A stretch of 32,114 nucleotides of DNA from DASXTB01 sp036505615. Lineage in GTDB: Bacteria > Acidobacteriota > UBA6911 > JACQSX01. Every line of letters begins with the position of its first letter. The first letter of the stretch is position 1. Position numbers and translations under genes: made by a program. A model generated the notes under the pieces. That model searched no databases, was not told the DNA's origin, and was given only the letters and a program-made list of their open reading frames with translations. Positions 15,260 to 21,254 of the stretch are shown piece after piece. Location of the stretch: positions 1 through 32,114 of the forward strand of contig DASXTB010000253.1 of assembly GCA_036505615.1 (NCBI GenBank), written 5' to 3'.

Positions 15260-17761
15260 GTGACCTCCACGCGAACGCCGGTCGCATCTTCTGCCTCCTC
15301 AGCAAACGCCGACTGGCGGATTTACACATCTGTATTCCTTATTTTCTTCGTGGCCTCACTGGTAATGACCTGGCCGGTGGCGTTTCAGGCATGGTCTAAC
15401 ATTCCCAGCAACCCGGGGGATCCGCTGCTCTGCGTTTGGATGCAAATGTGGGTCTACCGGGCGATTACTCATTTCAAAATTCTCTCCTTCTTTGACGCCA
15501 ATATTTTTTTCCCCGCTTCGAAAACGTTGGCTTTGTCAGAGCATTTATTGGCTGACCAAGTACTGTTTGCTCCCGCGTACGCCCTGACCGCCAATCCCGT
15601 GTTCGCTTACAACGTGGTTTGGTTTTTCTCGTTTGTGCTGAGCGGAGTGGCCATGTTTGCGCTGGCTTATTATTGGACGCGCAGCTACGGCCCTTCGATG
15701 GTTGCTGGATTTATCTATGCTTTCTTCCCCACGCGATTTTCGCAGAGCGGACACATTCAACTTCTCAGCATCTATTGGGCTCCGTTGGCGCTGCTCTTTT
15801 TAGATCGATACCTGCGCAACCGAAAGTGGAGCGATCTTTCGATGACGGCCGGGTGTGCCGTAATGCAGATCTGGGCTGGGTTTTACGCAGGATACTTTCT
15901 TTTGATGATTATCTTTCTTTACTACGGCGGGTATCATCTCTGGGAACAAATCCGGCCGCAGCGAAAAGACATTATCCTAATTCTGCTGATTGCGGTGCTT
16001 GTCTTCCCGCTGACCTATCCCTACCTGGTAATTAAGAATCGTTTTGGCTTTGAGCGCGGCCTGCCCGAAATACTGGCGTTCTCTGCAGATCTTGGGAAAA
16101 GTTTCCTTAGCGTGCCTCCCGAGAACGCGCTGTATGGGGAACGCTTCCGCCGGTTCGATGCAAATCTGGGATACTTGGAGAAAAGGCTCTTCTTTGGTTT
16201 TCTGCCGATGGCGCTGGTCCTGACAGCCTTACTGCGGCGCCGCAGAGATGATGGTTTTCTGTATCTCGCGTACGGTTCAATACTGGTCTTCGCTATTGTC
16301 TTGTCGCTTGGGCCATCTCTGGTTTGGTTCGAAAAGATCAAGTTCACGCCGCTGCCTTATCGAATTCTCTATGAGTTGCTTCCCGGATTCTCGGCGATGA
16401 GGGTGCCGGCAAGAGTGATGTTGCTGGGAATGGTCCCGGTGGCGATATTTGCGGCACTGGCTGTCAAGTCGATGGGAAAGAAACAGTGGATCTCGCTCCT
16501 GGTCCTGGCCGGGCTGTTCCTGGAGTATCGCGTGAAACTTGTTCCCATGGCGCATGTTCCCGTAGGCGCAGAAGTCCCGCCGGTTTATAACTGGCTGGCA
16601 AAGTCGGACAGAACAGGAGGCGTGCTTGAGCTGCCCGCCGGAAATCTGCCCTATGGCGAATGCCTGTACGTTTATTTCAGCGCTTATCATTTCAAGCCGA
16701 TGGTAAACGGCTTCAGCGGCTACTTGCCGGGTTATTACTTTGAGATTCTGTCGGAGTTGAACCGCCCCGTATCAAATCAGACCCTGACGTACTTGAAGGC
16801 CATCGGGGTTGACACTCTTGTGTTGCACCGCAACTTGCTCGATCCGAAACCCTGGGACCAGCTTGCGCAGCAAGGGAAGATGGCGGAGCTGGCTCGATTT
16901 GGAGATGATCAAGTTTTTAGCGTTCAGGTAAATCCGGAGGCAAGTGGTGTTGCTGTCGGTGATTTGCAGCTTGATTATCTTTGGCCTGACACCGAGGTGG
17001 AGAGCGGTCTGACCTTGAAATCTCTGGGGGAGATTTGGAGGAATCCGAGCCATGACGGCGCGGTTAAAGTGCGCGCCAACTGGACAGACGGTGCGTATCG
17101 GTTTGACACGCAGACCTTGTTGCTGCTGCCGCTGGCGGTTGAAGGCGAGCGCTGGGTTGGCCTCAAGCTCAATTCACCGCCGCGAAGCGGCACATATACG
17201 GTTGACATCGCGGCCGCGGACAACCTCAAGGTCCGCCACCGGGTAACCGTGCTGGCTCCGGGCCAGAATGCGCTCGATGGCCAAATGATTGATCTGAGGA
17301 ATCAACCTGTCCGTCTCACCGCTTCCAACAGAGAGGATCAAGCTCCTTACTCGCTGGACGGCAATCTTGCGACCAGGTGGTCTACGGAAGCTCTTCAAGC
17401 TGCAGGGATGTATTTTCAAATCGGCCTGCCGCATGAGATAAAGACCAGTGGCATCAGACTCCTGGTGGGCGCCGATATGAAGAACTATCCCAGAGGACCT
17501 CGGATATTTTCCTCTGCAGACGGGGAGCACTGGTCCGAAATTGCGAATACAAGGATCGCAATCACGGTTGACACCAAGCCGCCGCAATCGTGGGGATCTC
17601 TATTTCAGTGGGGGTCGCAGAGGCATGGCGGAGACCTGACCGGCGCCAATGGAGCAACGATCTTGTGGCCTGAGATGTCAACCCGCAACCTGAGGATTGA
17701 GCTCAGCGGCTTTGATCCCGACTTCTGGTGGTCGATTTCGGAGTTTTCGCTTCTTCACTGA
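15260..17761 (+). CDS. GT-C-like membrane protein with C-terminal F5/8 type C (discoidin)-like domain
   Basis: 833 residues. Residues ~28-420 hold about ten helices and are paralogous to the protein at 1853-3562. A middle region follows (VYNWLAKSDRTGGVLELPAGNLPYGE) with the same soluble arrangement as its paralogue, then an Ig-like stretch (~580-670). From ~675 comes LTASNREDQAPYSLDGNLATRWST, MYFQIGLPHEIKTSGIRLLVG, YPRGPRIFSSADGEHWSEI and a C-terminal NLRIELSG, the pattern of F5/8 type C carbohydrate-binding domains. The outer domain could hold the glycan acceptor or product; that is inference. GTG 15260 is preceded by GGAG at 10 bases. The stop lies 10 bases before the next start, so they form an operon. 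Confidence 0.82.
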   Translation: MTSTRTPVASSASSANADWRIYTSVFLIFFVASLVMTWPVAFQAWSNIPSNPGDPLLCVWMQMWVYRAITHFKILSFFDANIFFPASKTLALSEHLLADQVLFAPAYALTANPVFAYNVVWFFSFVLSGVAMFALAYYWTRSYGPSMVAGFIYAFFPTRFSQSGHIQLLSIYWAPLALLFLDRYLRNRKWSDLSMTAGCAVMQIWAGFYAGYFLLMIIFLYYGGYHLWEQIRPQRKDIILILLIAVLVFPLTYPYLVIKNRFGFERGLPEILAFSADLGKSFLSVPPENALYGERFRRFDANLGYLEKRLFFGFLPMALVLTALLRRRRDDGFLYLAYGSILVFAIVLSLGPSLVWFEKIKFTPLPYRILYELLPGFSAMRVPARVMLLGMVPVAIFAALAVKSMGKKQWISLLVLAGLFLEYRVKLVPMAHVPVGAEVPPVYNWLAKSDRTGGVLELPAGNLPYGECLYVYFSAYHFKPMVNGFSGYLPGYYFEILSELNRPVSNQTLTYLKAIGVDTLVLHRNLLDPKPWDQLAQQGKMAELARFGDDQVFSVQVNPEASGVAVGDLQLDYLWPDTEVESGLTLKSLGEIWRNPSHDGAVKVRANWTDGAYRFDTQTLLLLPLAVEGERWVGLKLNSPPRSGTYTVDIAAADNLKVRHRVTVLAPGQNALDGQMIDLRNQPVRLTASNREDQAPYSLDGNLATRWSTEALQAAGMYFQIGLPHEIKTSGIRLLVGADMKNYPRGPRIFSSADGEHWSEIANTRIAITVDTKPPQSWGSLFQWGSQRHGGDLTGANGATILWPEMSTRNLRIELSGFDPDFWWSISEFSLLH

Positions 17762-17771
17762 AAGGAGAAGA

Positions 17772-18671
17772 ATGATACGAAAACTTTGGTCTTCACTGGC
17801 GCGGGTTGTGAGCTCCTCCTCTTCCGTGACGGAAAGTCTTAGCGACGAAGACTTCGTGCGCGTTTGCTACGAGATAATTTTGGGGCGCGCGCCGGACAGA
17901 CAGGGCTTTTTCTCTCATGTAAAGGCTTTAAAAGATGGTGTGCCGCGCCAGCAGATAGTACGTCGTTTTCTGGATTCTCCTGAGTTGGAAAGGAGGCTGC
18001 TGGAACGAAATCCGCTGGAAGCCCTCCACAGCGCCAGAATGAAATTCATCCAATCCCTGCCGCCGGCCGATTACATTTTGGATCTGGGCGGAGCCGCCCG
18101 TGACTGCGAAGACGGAGCTCTATACGCGATGGGGTATCCCCATCCTTCAAAAAAAGTGTATATCGTCGATCTTCCGCCGGATAGCCGCATCGAAAAGCCG
18201 ACGTACGAAGCAAAAAGAACTGTCAAGACAGAGAGAACCACAGTCGAGTATGTGTTTTCCAGTATGGCAGATTTGTCCATGATCGAAAGCAATACGATCG
18301 ACCTGGTGTTTTCCGGCGAGAGCATCGAGCACATAACGGAGCAGGAAGCCGAACATACTATTCGGGAAGCTTATCGAGTTTTGAGAACCGGAGGCTACTT
18401 CTGTCTGGATACGCCCAACGCGCGAATGACTAGGATTCAAAGTCCAAAAGTATTCATCCATCCGGAGCATAAGAAAGAGTATCGCTTCGAAGAACTCAGA
18501 ATCAAACTCACAGCGGCAGGCTTTGCCGTTGAGGAATCCGGCGGCATCTGCCCCATGCGTGAAAGCGTCCGCAGCGGGATTTTCGATGAGAAGGAGATGG
18601 TCAGAAATCCAGTGGTCGATTCGGATCCCGAAGTTTGCTATTTGCTGTTCTTCAAGTGCAAGAAGCCTTAA
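17772..18671 (+). CDS. DUF4214 domain fused to class I SAM-dependent methyltransferase
   Basis: 299 residues from ATG 17772, which has AAAGGAGA directly before it. The frame is open further upstream, but that would overlap the previous gene and lacks a better site. Residues ~22-75 (SDEDFVRVCYEIILGRAPDRQGF ... IVRRFLDSPELERRL) match DUF4214, a small helical domain common in surface and glycan-cluster proteins. Residues ~90-290 form a methyltransferase: YILDLGGAARDCEDGA as a variant SAM loop, VYIVDLPP as motif II, NTIDLVFSGESIEHI and AYRVLRTGGYFCLDTPN. It is probably a glycan or lipid-carrier methyltransferase of this locus; acceptor unknown. Confidence 0.85.
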   Translation: MIRKLWSSLARVVSSSSSVTESLSDEDFVRVCYEIILGRAPDRQGFFSHVKALKDGVPRQQIVRRFLDSPELERRLLERNPLEALHSARMKFIQSLPPADYILDLGGAARDCEDGALYAMGYPHPSKKVYIVDLPPDSRIEKPTYEAKRTVKTERTTVEYVFSSMADLSMIESNTIDLVFSGESIEHITEQEAEHTIREAYRVLRTGGYFCLDTPNARMTRIQSPKVFIHPEHKKEYRFEELRIKLTAAGFAVEESGGICPMRESVRSGIFDEKEMVRNPVVDSDPEVCYLLFFKCKKP

Positions 18672-18767
18672 GGGGAAATCTCACACCACTACATCAACCG
18701 CGGGCGTAAGAAATTGTGAAAAAATCGGAAACTTCTTCGCCGAAACAGAGGCGGCTAAAGGAGAACC

Positions 18768-20330
18768 ATGGATGACAAAGTGATTGCCACCAATCTATCG
18801 GCCTTGAGACAGAAGTACGGGTCCGGGGCCGACAAGATCAAGGCGGCAGTCAGAAAGCTGATAGTTTCCGACAAGAAACGGGGGTTGCGCACACGGCTGG
18901 TCGCTCTGGACGATGCCGCAGTCATGAAGAAGCTGAAGGCGCCCGTCGTAACTAAGGCGGCCGACCCCAAACAAAACAAACGGGCTATCGATGCGCTATT
19001 CCGGGCGTTGCTCCCCGATTACCTTCTTCTTCTTGGCGCCACTGATGTCATTCCGCATCAGGACATGAAAAATCCAGTCTACGGCGGAGAGGATCTCGAC
19101 GCGCTCGCGTATGGAGACCTGCCCTATGCATGCGAAGCTCCTTACAGCCAGCGGCCCCAGGATTTCATCGGCCCGACGCGCGTGGTGGGGAGGCTGCCGG
19201 ATCTGACCGGAGGGAATGATCCCGCTTATCTGTTGGGGATTCTGGAGACGGCAACCAGGTGGAAAATGTTTTCTCAACGGGATTACGCCGGCTGCCTTGC
19301 AATCAGCACCTACGAGTGGAGGGGTTCTACAGAAATGAGCCTGCAAAAAGTCTTCGGCGCCAGCGCCGATCTGCAACTATCTCCACCGAGGGGTCCAAGG
19401 TGGAACAAACTGTTCCTGGCGCGCCATTGCCATTTCATCAATTGCCATGGAGCGCCTGCCGATTTTCATTTTTACGGGCAGCGTGGCAAAAATTACCCCG
19501 TGTCGCACGACGCTTCCTATATTGAAGGCAAAATCATCGAAGGAACGGTGGCTGCCGTCGAGTGCTGCTACGGAGCCGAACTATACGATCCGTCCCTGTT
19601 GAAGAAAACGCACCAGGCAGGAATGTGCAATACCTATCTGGCCAACAAGGCTTACGGATTTTTCGGCAGCACGACCATCGCTTACGGGCCGTCGGACGGC
19701 AACGGCTCAGCCGACCTTATTTGCCAGTTCTTCCTCAGACACGTTCTCGCTGGAGCCTCGTTGGGGAGAGCCGTTTTGGAGGCGCGGCAGGAGTTTGCTC
19801 AATCAGCGCCCGAACTGGATCCAATGGACATCAAAACCATTGCGCAATTCAATCTCATCGGAGATCCCTCCATTCACCCTGTTCCCGTGCCGGCGCCGCA
19901 GTCGGTGGCGATCAAGTCAAAGAGTACCAAAGGTCTTCCTCCAGAAGCCACTCGCCAGGCCGCGGGCCGGGCCGATCGCCGGCGACAACTGGCGGCGAGA
20001 GGTTTGTGGATCAGCGACAACCAGCCTGTGGCGCGCAGGTCTGCCAGAATGAAGCCCAGCCGCCCGATTCATTCGACGTTGAAGAAGATGGTGGGAAAGG
20101 CGCGGCTGAAACGGCCGAGATTTCTTTCGTTTTCCATTCGATCTAAATCCACTCCCAAGCAGGTACGGGAAAAATTAGCGAAAATGACCAAGATGCCTGT
20201 TCCCACGGCATTTCACATCGTAGTCGCGAGGAAAGCGGAAAAACGAGCGCCCATTCTTCAGCTTGTTGCCCTGGTCGCAAAGGAGGCAGGCGGAAAGATT
20301 GTTTCCATACGCGAGCTGCACAGCCGGTAG
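18768..20330 (+). CDS. Gingipain-like C25 (caspase-fold) cysteine peptidase without signal peptide
   Basis: 520 residues, ATG preceded by AAAGGAG. The protein lacks a signal peptide or helix. DYLLLLGATDVIPHQD (~84-99), then a catalytic-type HFINCHGAP (His227) and VAAVECCYGAELYD (Cys266/267), then GMCNTYLANKAYGFFGSTTIAYG, GASLGRAVLEARQEF and FNLIGDPSIHPVP follow the order of the C25/CHAT clan CD fold with its His-Cys dyad. Residues 380-520 form a very basic tail (RRRQLAARG, KKMVGKARLKRPR) without recognised domain, ending in a small alpha-beta segment. The role is unknown; it may process or regulate proteins of the locus from the cytoplasm, or leave by a route without a Sec signal. It lies 96 bases after the methyltransferase on the same strand. 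Confidence 0.78.
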   Translation: MDDKVIATNLSALRQKYGSGADKIKAAVRKLIVSDKKRGLRTRLVALDDAAVMKKLKAPVVTKAADPKQNKRAIDALFRALLPDYLLLLGATDVIPHQDMKNPVYGGEDLDALAYGDLPYACEAPYSQRPQDFIGPTRVVGRLPDLTGGNDPAYLLGILETATRWKMFSQRDYAGCLAISTYEWRGSTEMSLQKVFGASADLQLSPPRGPRWNKLFLARHCHFINCHGAPADFHFYGQRGKNYPVSHDASYIEGKIIEGTVAAVECCYGAELYDPSLLKKTHQAGMCNTYLANKAYGFFGSTTIAYGPSDGNGSADLICQFFLRHVLAGASLGRAVLEARQEFAQSAPELDPMDIKTIAQFNLIGDPSIHPVPVPAPQSVAIKSKSTKGLPPEATRQAAGRADRRRQLAARGLWISDNQPVARRSARMKPSRPIHSTLKKMVGKARLKRPRFLSFSIRSKSTPKQVREKLAKMTKMPVPTAFHIVVARKAEKRAPILQLVALVAKEAGGKIVSIRELHSR

Positions 20331-20367
20331 CATTCTCTAAGGCCAGTGCCCGGTGGTCAGGGGAATT

Positions 20368-20712
20368 GGAGGCCCGAAGGGCCGTCATTTGAGTAGGCCC
20401 GGCCGTAACCCGTATAATTCGTGAACCGAAAGAACGGGCCACGGATTACACGGATTTCTCTATTCCCGGCCTTACCCCGCATAATTCGTGAACCGAAAGA
20501 ACGGGCCACAGATTACACGGATTTACGCGGATAAGATCGGGGTCGGGGGATGGGCACCGACTTGCAGTGTGACGTGCGAAGCAGTTCATCGCGCCCATCC
20601 CCAGGCCCCGAACTTATCCGTGTAATCAGCGTAAATCCGTGGCTAGTTCTTTTAATTCACGAATAATCCGGGTTACGGTCGGGCCTACCCAATGACGGCC
20701 CTTCGGGCCTCA
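20368..20712. repeat. ~345-base long inverted-repeat element with an internal duplication
   Basis: Outer arms: GAGGCCCGAAGGGCCGTCAT (20369-20388) and its mirror ending at ~20711. Next inside on both sides are TAGGCCCGGCCGTAACCC-, AATTCGTGAA- and CCACGGATTACACGGATT-type segments. In the left arm a 60-base block is duplicated (20398-20457 and 20465-20524, few mismatches). The core has GGGGATGGGC and its mirror GCCCATCCCC. It fills the gap 20331-20751; no gene is seen there. Confidence 0.85.
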
Positions 20713-20751
20713 GAGATCGTTAGAGTCATCCAATCATGAGACAATGATCAG

Positions 20752-21006
20752 ATGGAGTTTGCCGGGCAGGTCGTCAAAAAGCCCTTCGGCACGGGGTCGA
20801 AAAGCGAGCGCGAGGCAGTTTGTCTCCAGACTCGTTCGGACGAGTATGTACTCCGGCGCGAGGGGGGAAACCCTTTCCACGATCCGGAATTGGAAAAGCT
20901 CGTAGGCAAGAGCATTCGGTGCACAGGGACGGTGACCGGGTACACGTTGCTGATGTCGGAATGGTGCTTAGAGAATGAAGAATTAAGAGTGAAGAATGAA
21001 GAATGA
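20752..21006 (+). CDS. Small conserved hypothetical protein with repeat-derived tail
   Basis: 84 residues. The body (MEFAGQVVKKPFGTGSKSER ... YVLRREGGNPFHDPELEKLVGKSIRCTGTVTGYTLLMSEW) has the look of a compact beta protein; I recall similar short uncharacterised proteins in several phyla, with the GSKSE and LRR.GGNPF motifs conserved, but cannot name a function. The last 11 residues (ENEELRVKNEE) and the stop codon are supplied by a GAATGAAGAATTAAG-type repeat starting at 20971, so the original C-terminus probably lay near the Trp-Cys-Leu. No strong Shine-Dalgarno precedes ATG 20752. Confidence 0.72.
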   Translation: MEFAGQVVKKPFGTGSKSEREAVCLQTRSDEYVLRREGGNPFHDPELEKLVGKSIRCTGTVTGYTLLMSEWCLENEELRVKNEE

Positions 21007-21248
21007 CGAACTTCGAATGAGGAATTTCGAATGACGAGTTATGAATGACGAATGTCGATGAGAATGAAGAATTAAGAATGAAGCATTAGGAATGTCGAAT
21101 TTCGAATGATGAATGTCGAATTACGAAGACAGCTTCTAGCGCCGTAAGGTCCCCCTCACAGCTAATGAATTTCCATTCTTAATTCTTCATTCTTAATTCT
21201 TCATTCTCATCGACATTTGTCATTCGACATTCGTAATTCGACATTCGA
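20971..21248. repeat. GAATTAAGAATGAAG / GAATGTCGAAT inverted array between convergent genes
   Basis: Plus-orientation units (GAGAATGAAGAATTAAG, GAATTTCGAATGACGA, GAATGTCGAAT) run 20971-21126. Mirror-orientation units (CATTCTTAATTCTTCATTCT, CATTCGACATTCGTAATTCG) run 21172-21248. The block GACGAATGTCGATGAGAATG with its continuation is complementary between arms, so a long hairpin can form. It separates the 84-residue protein from the opposing permease. Confidence 0.85.
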
Positions 21249-21254
21249 AAATCC

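Noticed and set aside
17697..17771. Upstream extension of the DUF4214-methyltransferase gene
   Set aside because: It would overlap the previous gene by 65 bases; the ATG at 17772 has a strong AAAGGAGA site and the extension has no domain.
19562..20146. 194-codon plus-strand frame inside the C25 peptidase gene
   Set aside because: Shadow of the real frame: Ser/Arg-rich, no start signal, no domain.
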